From Pasteurella multocida subsp. multocida OH4807 (GTDB lineage Bacteria > Pseudomonadota > Gammaproteobacteria > Enterobacterales > Pasteurellaceae): a DNA stretch of 64,000 nucleotides. Below are positions 24,140-33,679 of this stretch, piece by piece (the stretch's first letter is position 1; every line of letters begins with the position of its first letter). Under the pieces are notes generated by a model. The model ran no database searches. It was given only the letters and a program-made list of their open reading frames with translations, and was not told the DNA's origin. The stretch is from positions 62,001-126,000 of the forward strand of contig CP004391.1 in NCBI GenBank assembly GCA_000973525.1, written 5' to 3'. A program made the translations under genes and the position numbers.

Positions 24140-25582
24140 ATGAAAGTACTACATGCTTGCTCGGAATTATATCCTCTACTGAAAACGGGAGGACTAGCGG
24201 ATGTGATGGGCGCACTACCTTTTGCACAAAAAGAGATTGGTATTGATGCGCGTATTGTACTCCCGGCTTATCCCGCTATTGCTGCGGGCATTCCTGACAC
24301 AGTGGTGGTCAGTGAATTTGATAATTTTGCTGGTCGCATTGTTTTACGTTACGGCGAGTATAAAGGTGTCGGGGTTTACTTAATTGATGCTCCACATTTA
24401 TACCAACGTGAAGGTAATCCATATCATGACCAATGGTATAATGACTATGCGGATAACTACAAACGCTTTGCGTTATTAGGTTGGGTTGCCGCAGAGTTAG
24501 CGACAGGATTAGATTTTTGGTGGCGAGCTGAAGTGGTGCATGCACATGATTGGCATGCGGGTTTAGCCAGTGCTTATTTGTTTAATAAAGGTCGTCCAGC
24601 AAAATCTGTTTTTACGATTCATAATTTAGCCTATCAAGGTCAATTTTCTTATCATCATTTGTTTGAAATTGGTTTGCCCGCAGGAATGTTCCATGTTGAT
24701 GGGCTAGAACTTTATGGACAAATGTCTTATTTGAAAGCAGGATTGTATTATTCTGATGCTGTGACGGCAGTGAGTCCAACTTACGCAAAAGAGATTACAA
24801 CACCTGAATTTGCGTATGGCTTGCAAGGCTTATTAAAGAGTTTAGAGCATCAAGGACGTTTAGTGGGGATTTTAAATGGTGTTGATGAACAAATTTGGCA
24901 TCCAAACAATGACAGCTACATTGAGCATCACTATAAATTAAAAGCAATGACGGGTAAGCGTAAGAATAAAGAAGCACTACAAGCTTACTTTAATCTACCA
25001 CAAACGCCAGACGCCTTATTGTTTGTGATGGTAACACGTTTAACCGAACAAAAAGGTGTGGATTTGTTAATTGAAAGTGCGGATGAAATTGTGAAGCAAG
25101 GTGGTCAGCTGGTGATTCTTGGTTCTGGTTCGCCACACTTAGAAGCAGGAATCAAGTATTTAGCAGAACACCATCCTGAACATATTGCCGTGAAGATTGG
25201 TTATGATGAAGCCTTGTCGCATTTAATGATTGCAGGGGGGGATGTCATTTTAGTACCAAGCCGTTTTGAACCTTGTGGTTTAACACAATTATACGGTTTG
25301 AAATACGGTACTTTACCATTAGTGCGCTCAACGGGGGGGCTAGCCGATACAGTTGTGAATGCGACTGCTGAAAACATGAAAGAGCGTCTTTCTACGGGGT
25401 TCGTCTTTGACCATGCTAGCAGTGAGGCACTTCGTCAAGCGATTATTAATGCGTTTACATTATGGCAGAAACAACGCTTGTGGTTTAGTGTCAGAACGGT
25501 AGCGATGGAACAAGATTTCAGCTGGCAAATTTCAGCAAAAGGTTACCAACGTTTGTATCAACGTATTTTATCGGGTTATTAA
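24140..25582 (+). CDS. glgA: Glycogen synthase GlgA
   Basis: Transfers glucose from ADP-glucose to the glycogen chain end. 480 residues, GT5 fold. KTGGLADVMGALP at 15-27 contains the ADP-glucose-binding KxGG; HDWHAGLA near 138-145 lies in the N-terminal domain; the C-terminal Rossmann domain shows PSRFEPCGLTQLYG near 371-385 with the catalytic Glu-x7-Glu-like region, and STGGLADTV. The ATG follows AAGGGTAA. Confidence 0.97.
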   Translation: MKVLHACSELYPLLKTGGLADVMGALPFAQKEIGIDARIVLPAYPAIAAGIPDTVVVSEFDNFAGRIVLRYGEYKGVGVYLIDAPHLYQREGNPYHDQWYNDYADNYKRFALLGWVAAELATGLDFWWRAEVVHAHDWHAGLASAYLFNKGRPAKSVFTIHNLAYQGQFSYHHLFEIGLPAGMFHVDGLELYGQMSYLKAGLYYSDAVTAVSPTYAKEITTPEFAYGLQGLLKSLEHQGRLVGILNGVDEQIWHPNNDSYIEHHYKLKAMTGKRKNKEALQAYFNLPQTPDALLFVMVTRLTEQKGVDLLIESADEIVKQGGQLVILGSGSPHLEAGIKYLAEHHPEHIAVKIGYDEALSHLMIAGGDVILVPSRFEPCGLTQLYGLKYGTLPLVRSTGGLADTVVNATAENMKERLSTGFVFDHASSEALRQAIINAFTLWQKQRLWFSVRTVAMEQDFSWQISAKGYQRLYQRILSGY

Positions 25583-25647
25583 AGATAACGTTTGTTTATC
25601 GGAGATAAGCTAAACTTTATTGATTGCGATGTTTAACAAAAAATTTG

Positions 25648-25676
25648 TTGCATTTTTGTTCAAAAATGACTACATT
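25648..25676 (+). promoter_or_regulatory. Candidate internal promoter for glgP
   Basis: TTGCAT, 17 bases, TACATT in the 132-base glgA-glgP gap. It would let glycogen breakdown be expressed apart from synthesis. Confidence 0.5.
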
Positions 25677-25714
25677 GCACCGTTTTTAAAATAATTTAGG
25701 AGTGAAATAGAACT

Positions 25715-28171
25715 ATGATCATGGATAACTTTGACTCTCCGTTTTTATATAATCGTCCAGAAATTACGGTAGAGTCCTTGAAAAAAACCATTGTATCGAA
25801 ACTTATCTTTTTAATTGGTCGCTCACCAAAAGAGGCAAGTCAGCGTGATTGGCTTAATGCGACTTTATATGCAGTGCGTGATTTTGTGACAGAAGGTTGG
25901 ATTACGACAGCGCGCCAAGCACGAAGTGAAGAAACGCGTCGAGTTTATTATTTATCAATGGAGTTCTTGATTGGGCGGACATTGTCTAATGCGATGCTTG
26001 CTGAAGGTGTATACGATGTTGCAAAACAGGCATTATCTGAACTGAATGTGAATTTAGAGGATGTACTCGAAAAAGAAGTTGACCCAGGTTTAGGGAATGG
26101 TGGTTTAGGTCGCTTGGCAGCTTGTTTTATGGATTCTATTGCGACGTTAGCATTACCTGGCGTAGGTTACGGTATCCGTTATGAATACGGTATGTTTAAA
26201 CAAGAAATCGAAGACGGTCACCAAGTCGAAAAACCAGATGCATGGTTAGATAAAGGCGCACCATGGGAATTTATTCGCCCTTCTAAACGTCATACCGTTC
26301 GTTTCGGTGGTGGTATCCATTTTGAAGGGAAAAAATGTATTTGGACCAGTAAAGAAGAAGTTGTCGCGTTAGCCTATGACCAAATGATTCCAGGTTATGC
26401 AAATGATTCTGCGGCAACACTTCGTTTATGGGGTGCCTATGCTGGCGACCGTTTTGATTTAGCGGATTTCAATAAAGGGGATTACTTTGCTGCAGTGCAA
26501 GATCGTATGTTAAGCAAAAATATTTCCCGTGTACTGTATCCAGATGATTCTACGTCAAGTGGGCGTGAGCTACGTTTGCGTCAAGAGTATTTCTTAGTCT
26601 CTGCTTCATTACAAGATATTATTTATCGCCATAAACGTATTCATCACACGATGGAAAACTTTGCGGACAAAGTGGCAATTCATTTGAACGACACACACCC
26701 CGCATTAGCCATTCCAGAATTAATGGTGATTCTCATTGATGAAGAAGGGTTTGAGTGGAAAAAAGCGTGGGATATTACCCGTCGCGTCTTTTCCTATACC
26801 TGCCATACGCTCATGTCTGAAGCCTTAGAAACCTGGCCAGTAGAAATGATGGCACATATTTTACCGCGACACTTACAAATGATCTTTGAAATCAATGATT
26901 ATTTCTTAGAATATGTCCGCACTTATGTGACAACCGATGCTGAGTTTATCCGTCGTGTTTCTTTAATTGAAGAAGGGGATCACCGTAAAGTCCGTATGGG
27001 ATGGTTATCGGTCGTTGGTTCAAACAAAGTCAATGGCGTGGCTGCAATACATTCTGATTTGATGGTAACTTCAACTTTCGCTGATTTTGCACGTATTTAC
27101 CCAGAGCGTTTCACTAACGTAACAAATGGGATTACACCGCGTCGTTGGATTGGTGTTGCAAACCCAGAATTATCAGCATTATTTGACAAATATATCGGTA
27201 AAGAATGGCGTCGTGATTTAAGTCAATTAACCTTGTTAAAAGATAAAGTACAGGATCCTGCGTTGAAACAATCTGTCGCGCAAATTAAGTACAATAATAA
27301 GGTGAAATTAGCGACTTACATCAAAAATGAATTAGGAATCGAGGTGAATCCAAACGCATTATTTGATGTACAAGTCAAACGTATTCATGAATATAAACGT
27401 CAAATCTTGAATGTGTTGCATATTATTGCACGTTATAATGCGATGATTGAAAATCCTGAGAAAAATTGGGTGCCACGTGTATTCATTTTAGCGGGTAAAG
27501 CGGCTTCAGCTTATTATGCGGCAAAACAAACGATCAACTTGATTAATGATGTGGCAAATATTATTAATAATGATGAGCGTTTACAAGGTCGCTTAAAGTT
27601 GGTGTTTATTCCTAACTACAGTGTGAGTTTAGCAGAGTTAATTATTCCAGCTGCCGATATTTCAGAACAAATTTCATTAGCGGGTACGGAAGCATCGGGT
27701 ACCAGTAACATGAAATTTGCGTTAAATGGCGCATTAACGATTGGTACACTGGATGGGGCAAACGTTGAGATTTTAGATAATGTGGGCGAAGATCACATCT
27801 TTATCTTTGGTAATACCGTAGAACAAGTCGAAACGTTACGTCGTAACGGTTATCGTCCATTCGATTATTATCAGCGTGATGAAGAGTTACGTAAGGTTGT
27901 GGATCAAATTATCTCTGGTCGTTTTTCTCCAGAAGATTCAAACCGTTACCATCAATTATTACAATCATTACAATATCATGATTATTATCAGGCATTTGCT
28001 GATTTCCGCAGCTATGTTGATATGCAACAGCAAGTGGATAAAAAATATCAAGATCAAGCGGCTTGGATTGATAGTACGTTACAAAACATTGTCAACATGA
28101 GTTATTTCTCTTCTGACCGTACTATTCTTGAATATGCCGAGAAAATTTGGAAAATTGAACCAATTAAATAA
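25715..28171 (+). CDS. glgP: Glycogen/maltodextrin phosphorylase GlgP
   Basis: Phosphorolyses alpha-1,4 chain ends to glucose-1-phosphate. 818 residues, GT35. Markers: [15 protein letters not shown] near 124-138, RVLYPDD near 272, and the pyridoxal-phosphate lysine in [16 protein letters not shown] near 655-670. The start is ATG 25715, 12 bases after GGAG; an in-frame ATG two codons later is also possible. Last gene of the cluster, followed by a strong uptake-signal terminator. Could be called malP on sequence alone; context favours glgP. Confidence 0.96.
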   Translation: MIMDNFDSPFLYNRPEITVESLKKTIVSKLIFLIGRSPKEASQRDWLNATLYAVRDFVTEGWITTARQARSEETRRVYYLSMEFLIGRTLSNAMLAEGVYDVAKQALSELNVNLEDVLEKEVDPGLGNGGLGRLAACFMDSIATLALPGVGYGIRYEYGMFKQEIEDGHQVEKPDAWLDKGAPWEFIRPSKRHTVRFGGGIHFEGKKCIWTSKEEVVALAYDQMIPGYANDSAATLRLWGAYAGDRFDLADFNKGDYFAAVQDRMLSKNISRVLYPDDSTSSGRELRLRQEYFLVSASLQDIIYRHKRIHHTMENFADKVAIHLNDTHPALAIPELMVILIDEEGFEWKKAWDITRRVFSYTCHTLMSEALETWPVEMMAHILPRHLQMIFEINDYFLEYVRTYVTTDAEFIRRVSLIEEGDHRKVRMGWLSVVGSNKVNGVAAIHSDLMVTSTFADFARIYPERFTNVTNGITPRRWIGVANPELSALFDKYIGKEWRRDLSQLTLLKDKVQDPALKQSVAQIKYNNKVKLATYIKNELGIEVNPNALFDVQVKRIHEYKRQILNVLHIIARYNAMIENPEKNWVPRVFILAGKAASAYYAAKQTINLINDVANIINNDERLQGRLKLVFIPNYSVSLAELIIPAADISEQISLAGTEASGTSNMKFALNGALTIGTLDGANVEILDNVGEDHIFIFGNTVEQVETLRRNGYRPFDYYQRDEELRKVVDQIISGRFSPEDSNRYHQLLQSLQYHDYYQAFADFRSYVDMQQQVDKKYQDQAAWIDSTLQNIVNMSYFSSDRTILEYAEKIWKIEPIK

Positions 28172-28199
28172 GCGGTTGAGTTTTACTTGATTCACATTC

Positions 28200-28242
28200 A
28201 AGTGCGGTTAGCAGACTTAAAGATGTTAACCGCACTTTTTAT
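28200..28242 (+). terminator. Terminator of the glycogen cluster, inverted uptake-signal pair
   Basis: AAGTGCGGTTA (28200-28210) pairs with TAACCGCACTT (28227-28237), then T-run. Confidence 0.88.
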
Positions 28243-28277
28243 TTGATAAGAACGTAAATATAAGAGGGAAGAGACGG

Positions 28278-29312
28278 CTATGGCGATAGGCGTACTTCTT
28301 TTAACCAGCGATCAATAATCCGTTTGGCTTCTTGACTGGCACCAAAACGTTCAAAATCAAGATCAACAAGCTTGAGTGAGGCTGGGATAGTATCATTCGG
28401 TACGAGTTGAGCATGCTTATTTGTTGGAATTTGATAAGGCGCTTGTTTCATCCAGTCTACTTCTTGTCCTTCTTTACTGAGTATCCAGTCCATGAATAAC
28501 TTGGCATTGTTTAGATTCCGTGCACCTTTAATAATGCTTATTCCACCCAACGCATAGCTATCACCATCACACATTGATAAGGATTCTACGGGCGCACCTT
28601 TGATTCTTTCTTGTTCGAATGTATGTAAGAAGCCAATACTCACCGCAGTATCTCCACGTGATAAGTTTTGTGTCACTAATCCCGTTTTGACATATTGAGA
28701 AATATTTTTATCCAATTGCTTTAAAAAAGTAAATGCTTCTTCTTCTCCCCATAGTTGAATCAGCGTTGCAATAAAGCTGTAAGCTGTGCCTGAACTTTGT
28801 GGGTCGGGTAATTGCACTTCATCTTTTAGGGCTGGATGTAGTAAATCACGCCAACATTGGGGGGATTGCAGCCCCAATGTTTTTAATTTTTCAGTATTGA
28901 TGCCAAGTCCCAGCACAAGCATATAAGCAAAGGATGTATAGTCACCGTATTTAGCAATAGTTGGTTGGAATTGAGGGAGAATGTCTGCTTGATTCGGTGA
29001 GCGATAGGCTTCTAATAAGCCGAGATCTCTTGCTTGAAGATGGGGTTCTAAGGTGCCACCGTACCAAACATCGGCTTGAGGATTATTTTTTTCAGCTTTC
29101 AGTTTACCGAGCGTGACGCCCGTACTGTGACGAACAAATTTAGTATTGACTTGATATTTTTCAGAGAATCGCTTTGTCATTTCTTCACACGCACTATATT
29201 GTAATGTGCAATAGAGGGTTAAGTTACCTTCTGCTTGGAGAAAAGGAGTGGTAAATAACAAAGTACTGGCTAGGCAACGTGCCTTTTGTTTTAAGATACT
29301 ACATCGTTTCAT
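28278..29312 (-). CDS. AfuA-family periplasmic binding protein (orphan)
   Basis: 344 residues with an N-terminal signal peptide of about 27 residues, then a type 2 periplasmic-binding fold: LTLYCTLQYSACEEMTKRF, ADVWYGGTLEPHL, GLGINTEKLK, and LPDPQSSGTAYSF. Annotated homologues are called iron(III) transporter AfuA, but the Actinobacillus AfuA protein was later shown to bind hexose phosphates, so the ligand is open. No permease or ATPase gene is adjacent: glgP converges on one side and purR follows on the same strand. It may supply a transporter encoded elsewhere. Confidence 0.82.
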   Translation of the reverse strand: MKRCSILKQKARCLASTLLFTTPFLQAEGNLTLYCTLQYSACEEMTKRFSEKYQVNTKFVRHSTGVTLGKLKAEKNNPQADVWYGGTLEPHLQARDLGLLEAYRSPNQADILPQFQPTIAKYGDYTSFAYMLVLGLGINTEKLKTLGLQSPQCWRDLLHPALKDEVQLPDPQSSGTAYSFIATLIQLWGEEEAFTFLKQLDKNISQYVKTGLVTQNLSRGDTAVSIGFLHTFEQERIKGAPVESLSMCDGDSYALGGISIIKGARNLNNAKLFMDWILSKEGQEVDWMKQAPYQIPTNKHAQLVPNDTIPASLKLVDLDFERFGASQEAKRIIDRWLKEVRLSP

Positions 29313-29467
29313 TGTCTATTCCATTAGCTGTGATACAGAGTAATAAGTGAAGCTTTATATAAAAGCGAGGCATGATAACAAAATTTTTTGTTAGTTTCGA
29401 TGGTAAAAAAGTATAGAAATCTTATAGTTAGTTGAGTGTTGGTTTTGTGTGCAAAATAGAAAACATT

Positions 29468-29494
29468 CACCTCACGTTGAATTAAGTGAGGTGA
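29468..29494 (-). terminator. Hairpin after purR
   Basis: TCACCTCAC/GTGAGGTGA stem just past the purR stop; T-richness is modest. Confidence 0.6.
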
Positions 29495-29500
29495 TGAGTG

Positions 29501-30505
29501 TTAAAGAAGTGATTTGACGGATTTACGAATAACTAGTTCAGGATGCATTTCAATGACTTCACGTTGATCGGATTTCTCATTGATTCGTTCAAATAATAAT
29601 GTGACTGCTCTTGCACCTAACCGTGACTTAGATTGGTGGATCGTGGTTAAAGGCGGCGAGTAAAAACGTGACGCATGAATATTATCATAACCAATAATAG
29701 AGATGTCTTCTGGAACACGTAATCCTTTTTCACCGATTGCGGAAATCGCACCAAGTGCCATTACATCATTGCAACAAAATACTGCACTTGGTCGTGTTGG
29801 TTGCGCTAAAATTTTATTCATGCACTCATAACCATCTTCAGGCTCAAAAAAACCTTCCATGACCCAATCTGGATTGATCGTTAACTTCGCGTCGTTCATG
29901 GCTTTAATAAACCCTTCATAGCGTGTTTTAGCGGTCGTTTTAGTGAGTTCACCAGCAATAATACCGATGTTTTGGTGTCCGTTATCAATTAAATATTTCG
30001 TGGCAATGTAACCGCCTTCGAAACTATGATCTTGGATAATATCCGTATGTTCATTATTGGGTCCCCAATCCATGACAACCATCGGTAATGAGGTAAAATT
30101 GGCTAATAAATCAAGAGAGTCTTGAGTATATTCAGCACACATGACTAGGATGCCATCAACGCGTTTTTTAATTAACATCTCAAGATGATTTTTGATTTTT
30201 TCGACATTATTTTGTGTGTTACATAAAAAGAGCGAGTAGCCCTGGCGATAACAATGTTCTTCAACGGCATGAATCACTTCAGCAAAATAGGGCGCTTCAC
30301 TGCTTGTCACAATCATGCCGATTGATTTTGTGGTATTGACTTTCAAACTGCGAGCAACTGCACTGGGTGAGTAATTTAATTCTTGAATAGCCTGTAAAAC
30401 CAGTTTTTCCGTTTCTGCTGCAACAAAGCGAGTTTTATTAATAACATGTGAGACAGTAGTTGTTGATACCCCCGCCATTTTTGCGACATCTTTGATTGTT
30501 GCCAT
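29501..30505 (-). CDS. purR: Purine repressor PurR
   Basis: LacI-family repressor that binds PUR boxes when loaded with hypoxanthine or guanine. 334 residues: helix-turn-helix [20 protein letters not shown], the hinge helix [12 protein letters not shown] near 47-58 that enters the minor groove, then the periplasmic-binding-like ligand domain ([44 protein letters not shown]). It agrees closely with E. coli PurR in length and motif order. One clear PUR box occurs in this window, before codB. Confidence 0.96.
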   Translation of the reverse strand: MATIKDVAKMAGVSTTTVSHVINKTRFVAAETEKLVLQAIQELNYSPSAVARSLKVNTTKSIGMIVTSSEAPYFAEVIHAVEEHCYRQGYSLFLCNTQNNVEKIKNHLEMLIKKRVDGILVMCAEYTQDSLDLLANFTSLPMVVMDWGPNNEHTDIIQDHSFEGGYIATKYLIDNGHQNIGIIAGELTKTTAKTRYEGFIKAMNDAKLTINPDWVMEGFFEPEDGYECMNKILAQPTRPSAVFCCNDVMALGAISAIGEKGLRVPEDISIIGYDNIHASRFYSPPLTTIHQSKSRLGARAVTLLFERINEKSDQREVIEMHPELVIRKSVKSLL

Positions 30506-30694
30506 AATGCTTTTTCTCCATACAAATTCTACTTATTATAAGGATTCAAATAGAATTGGTTAAGCTGTAGATCAAAAATATTTGTTTGGAGTCACATATT
30601 TTCTCTTTATTTGCTAATTTATGCTTCTATTCCAAACAAAATTATTGGTAGAATGTCATCATTGATAAGTTAATAAATAGATTAGAGGTGAAAT

Positions 30695-30775
30695 ATGAGT
30701 GAATTTGGTTATGCGATGATGACAGTGGCATTGGCATTAGGCTTAATTGTCGTATTGGCAACATCTATTTTCTAA
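30695..30775 (+). CDS. 26-residue single-helix membrane peptide
   Basis: ATG 30695 follows AGAGGTG at good spacing and is followed, 25 bases after the stop, by a strong terminator, so the reading frame has its own gene boundaries. Sequence after MSEFGYAMM is one hydrophobic helix (TVALALGLIVVLATSIF). Too short to assign; peptides of this size often tune membrane complexes. Located between divergent purR and convergent yfcH. Confidence 0.6.
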   Translation: MSEFGYAMMTVALALGLIVVLATSIF

Positions 30776-30800
30776 TAGCATAAGTAGATTAACAAAAAAG

Positions 30801-30831
30801 CTGAGCGTGATGTAATCACCTCAGTTTTTTT
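30801..30831. terminator. Terminator after the 26-residue peptide
   Basis: CTGAG-c-GTGAT/ATCAC-CTCAG, ten pairs with one bulge, loop GTA, then seven T. A-rich sequence on the other side may also stop yfcH. Confidence 0.85.
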
Positions 30832-31717
30832 ATTTTAAACAAATCTGAAGAGCTTGAGTGAGCTCTGGATACGTAAACTGAAATCCTTCCGCTAACAATT
30901 TTTGTGGCATAATTTTTTGACTATCAAGCAGAAGCTGTGCTCTTTCGCCTAATAAGAGATTTAATACAAATGCGGGGACTGTCGCAAAGTGCGGTCGTTT
31001 AAGCAGCTTACCTAAGGTGGCATTAAATTCTGCCTGACGAATCGGTGTGGGAGCAACAAAATTGAATGCGCCATGGCATGTTGGATGATATAGGAGAAAA
31101 AGGATGCCTTCTATCATATCCTCTAAGGCAATCCAGCTCCAATATTGTTGCCCATTTCCGAGTTTTCCCCCTAAGCCTAAGCGATAAAGGGGCAACATTT
31201 TACTCAGTGCACCACCATGATTAGACAGGACTATGCCTGTACGTAATAAGCAAACACGGGTCTTCGCTTTTAATGCAGCCGCTTCCCATTGTTGACAAAG
31301 TTGACTCGGAAAATGAGTGGAAGGGAGAGACTTTTCTGTAATAATTTCCTCACCTTTATCGCCATAATATCCTGTCGCTGAACCTGAAATGAACGTGTGA
31401 GGTGGACGAGCACTCTGATTGATCAACGTAGTGATTTGTTCTGTCAAATTGATTCGGCTATGTAATAAACGGTGTTTTTGTTTTTTTGACCAACGATGTT
31501 GAAAAATCGGTTCGCCAGCGAGATTGATCACGGCATCAACCTCATTTAAGTTGGAGTATTGGTTAAGTGTTGTTATCAGCTTCACAGTACTCGGGAGTTG
31601 GGTCTGTGCTTGTTTAGGTGAACGAGCTAATGCTGTAACCTGATGTCCTTGTTGTAATAAATGGAGGGTTAATGTTGATCCAATTAATCCTGTTGCGCCA
31701 GTGATTAAGACTTGCAT
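30830..31717 (-). CDS. yfcH: TIGR01777-family NAD-dependent epimerase/dehydratase (YfcH)
   Basis: 295 residues of the extended short-chain dehydrogenase type. Rossmann motif GATGLIGSTL at 7-16, INLAGEPIFQHRW near 85, SGSATGYYGDKGEE with the Tyr-centred active site, and the C-terminal DUF1731-like region FVLNLLLGERAQLLLDSQKI with MPQKLLAEGFQFTYPEL. Substrate is unknown for the family; reported links to cell division in other bacteria are not testable here. Confidence 0.9.
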   Translation of the reverse strand: MQVLITGATGLIGSTLTLHLLQQGHQVTALARSPKQAQTQLPSTVKLITTLNQYSNLNEVDAVINLAGEPIFQHRWSKKQKHRLLHSRINLTEQITTLINQSARPPHTFISGSATGYYGDKGEEIITEKSLPSTHFPSQLCQQWEAAALKAKTRVCLLRTGIVLSNHGGALSKMLPLYRLGLGGKLGNGQQYWSWIALEDMIEGILFLLYHPTCHGAFNFVAPTPIRQAEFNATLGKLLKRPHFATVPAFVLNLLLGERAQLLLDSQKIMPQKLLAEGFQFTYPELTQALQICLK

Positions 31718-31753
31718 ATCATCCTCTTCTTCGTGTTGACTGATGGCTGAATA

Positions 31754-32221
31754 TTAAATAGAACTTTCAAAGAGCTCACGAATACTGGCAATTAAATCCT
31801 CGATATTGGATTCACGGGTTGGCGTCACAAAAATAGTATCATCGCCAGCAATTGTCCCTAAAATACCGTCTGCTTTTCCAATCGAGTCGAGCAAACGAGC
31901 AATAAGTTGGGCGGCTCCAGGCGTGGTTTTTATCACTACGACGAAATGATTATGATCGATATCCAGCACTAAATTTTTAAGCGGGCTTTTGGTATTAGGG
32001 ACACTGAGTTCATTAGGTAAACAATACACCATTTCCATTCGTGTATTACGTGTGCGGACTGCCCCAAATTTGGTTAACATTCGAGACACTTTAGATTGGT
32101 TAATATGGGTAAAACCGAGATCTTGTAGGGCTTGTACAATTTCACTTTGTGAGCCAAAACGTTCTTGAGCTAATAAATCTTTAAACACATTGAGCAGGGT
32201 ATCTGGCTTTTCGTTATTCAT
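31754..32221 (-). CDS. argR: Arginine repressor ArgR
   Basis: Hexameric, arginine-dependent repressor of arginine biosynthesis and cofactor in plasmid resolution. 155 residues: N-terminal winged helix with [20 protein letters not shown] and [18 protein letters not shown]-terminal hexamerisation and arginine-binding part with [15 protein letters not shown] and [14 protein letters not shown] 32221 with AAGGAC upstream is used; the open frame runs 45 codons further without a family match. Divergent from mdh, as in E. coli. Confidence 0.96.
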   Translation of the reverse strand: MNNEKPDTLLNVFKDLLAQERFGSQSEIVQALQDLGFTHINQSKVSRMLTKFGAVRTRNTRMEMVYCLPNELSVPNTKSPLKNLVLDIDHNHFVVVIKTTPGAAQLIARLLDSIGKADGILGTIAGDDTIFVTPTRESNIEDLIASIRELFESSI

Positions 32222-32254
32222 AATGACTGTCCTTTTGGCATTTGATGCGCTGAT

Positions 32255-32285
32255 CTTGCATAAATTTGCATAAATATGCAAATAA
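32255..32285. promoter_or_regulatory. ARG-box-like repeats between argR and mdh
   Basis: Overlapping near-palindromes TGCATAAATTTGCA and TGCATAAATATGCA resemble the ARG box (TGAAT-w4-ATTCA) with C in place of A. They lie 35-65 bases upstream of argR, where autoregulation is expected. Confidence 0.5.
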
Positions 32286-32439
32286 ATTCCATAGGGTTGG
32301 TTTGTTTTTAAGCAAAGTGCGGTCGCTTTTTCTTGAAAATTTGAGTTAGATCTCACTATTGAACTTATCTGTTTGAATTTATATTGGCTTCATCTTAGAA
32401 TTTTATAGATTTACTTTATTAACCCATAAGGAGTAGCAA

Positions 32440-33375
32440 ATGAAAGTTGCAGTTCTAGGTGCCGCAGGCGGTATTGGTCAAGCGTTAGCATTATTATTAA
32501 AATTACAATTACCCGCAGGTTCAGAGTTATCACTCTACGACATCGCGCCAGTTACACCAGGTGTTGCTGCGGATGTTAGCCATATTCCAACCGCAGTAAA
32601 CGTGAAAGGTTTTGCAGGTGAAGATCCAACACCCGCATTACAAGGGGCGGATGTGGTATTAATTTCTGCTGGCGTGGCACGTAAACCGGGTATGGATCGT
32701 TCAGACTTATTTAATATTAATGCAGGTATTGTTCGTAACTTAATTGAAAAAGTGGCAGCAGTATGCCCGAAAGCATGCGTGGGAATTATTACTAACCCAG
32801 TTAATACCACAGTTGCGATTGCTGCGGAAGTATTGAAAAAAGCAGGAGTTTACGATAAACGTAAACTATTTGGTGTAACAACACTTGATATTATTCGTTC
32901 AGAAACGTTTGTCTCTGAATTGAAAAATTTAGATCCGACACATACAACTGTACCTGTAATTGGTGGTCATTCAGGAGTGACAATTTTACCTTTACTTTCT
33001 CAAGTTCAATATGCTGAATGGAAAGCAGAAGAGATTGCACCGTTAACAAAACGTATCCAAAATGCAGGTACGGAAGTAGTTGAAGCAAAAGCTGGTGGTG
33101 GATCTGCAACTTTATCTATGGCGCAAGCTGCGGCACGTTTTGCACTTTCTTTAGTGAAAGGGTTACAAGGTGAGAATGTCGTAGAGTGTACCTATGTGGA
33201 AGGATGTGGTAAATACGCGCGCTTCTTTGCACAACCAGTTCGTTTGGGTAAAGAAGGGGTCGAAGAGATTTTACCAATTGGTCCATTAAGTGCATTTGAA
33301 CAACAAGCATTAGATTCAATGTTAGACACATTACGTGCAGACATTGAGTTAGGTGAGAAATTTGTAAATCAATAA
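32440..33375 (+). CDS. mdh: Malate dehydrogenase
   Basis: NAD-dependent interconversion of malate and oxaloacetate. 311 residues: [14 protein letters not shown] dinucleotide-binding loop at 7-20, [17 protein letters not shown] with substrate-binding arginines, [16 protein letters not shown], and the catalytic histidine in [16 protein letters not shown]. An AAGGAG site precedes ATG 32440. Terminator at 33395. Confidence 0.97.
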   Translation: MKVAVLGAAGGIGQALALLLKLQLPAGSELSLYDIAPVTPGVAADVSHIPTAVNVKGFAGEDPTPALQGADVVLISAGVARKPGMDRSDLFNINAGIVRNLIEKVAAVCPKACVGIITNPVNTTVAIAAEVLKKAGVYDKRKLFGVTTLDIIRSETFVSELKNLDPTHTTVPVIGGHSGVTILPLLSQVQYAEWKAEEIAPLTKRIQNAGTEVVEAKAGGGSATLSMAQAAARFALSLVKGLQGENVVECTYVEGCGKYARFFAQPVRLGKEGVEEILPIGPLSAFEQQALDSMLDTLRADIELGEKFVNQ

Positions 33376-33394
33376 TTATCGTCTTATTGTGTTT

Positions 33395-33426
33395 AAGCGC
33401 ATCACGTTGAGTAGATGCGCTTTTTT
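33395..33426 (+). terminator. Terminator of mdh
   Basis: AAGCGCAT/ATGCGCTT stem then TTTTT. Confidence 0.88.
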
Positions 33427-33501
33427 ATCATTAAATCGGGTTAGTAAAATAAAATTTTTAATAAAAATCGTGAGTTAGTTCACATTATTAAAAATAACCA
33501 T

Positions 33502-33530
33502 TTGCAAAATAAGGGTTATTTTCGTATTCT
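33502..33530 (+). promoter_or_regulatory. Promoter of the 33537 small RNA
   Basis: TTGCAA, 17 bases, TATTCT. A 9-base inverted repeat AAAATAACC (33491-33499) with GGTTATTTT (33514-33522) spans the -35 box and could be an operator. Confidence 0.55.
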
Positions 33531-33536
33531 TAGCTC

Positions 33537-33613
33537 AACTAAAAACAAGTGCTATAAAAATAGCCGACATATTTTGCTTTCCGAGTAGTGCCTTAACATA
33601 AGGCACTTTTTTT
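33537..33613 (+). ncRNA. Candidate small RNA with RyhB-like core, mdh-argS gap
   Basis: The gap from 33376 to 33679 holds no reading frame but contains a promoter, a short transcript of about 75 bases and a strong terminator (AGTGCCTTA/TAAGGCACT at 33587-33607, then T7). Just before the terminator lies GCCGACATATTTTGCTTTCC. It resembles the conserved seed region of E. coli RyhB (GCACGACATTGC...TTGCTTCC), an iron-sparing RNA. H. influenzae has a Fur-controlled RNA, HrrF, of similar role; orthology here is a guess, and I see no convincing Fur box. Confidence 0.5.
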
Positions 33614-33634
33614 ATGCCCCAAAAAACACAATAA

Positions 33635-33664
33635 AAAAGCTGATAAGTTGATCAGCTTTTTGTT
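33635..33664. terminator. Terminator of argS (bidirectional)
   Basis: AAAAGCTGAT/ATCAGCTTTT stem; the minus strand gives a T-run after argS. Confidence 0.85.
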
Positions 33665-33679
33665 TATTGCATGGATATA

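Noticed and set aside
33481..33522. Fur box upstream of the small RNA
   Set aside because: AT-rich inverted repeat present, but it does not match the GATAATGATAATCATTATC pattern well enough to call.
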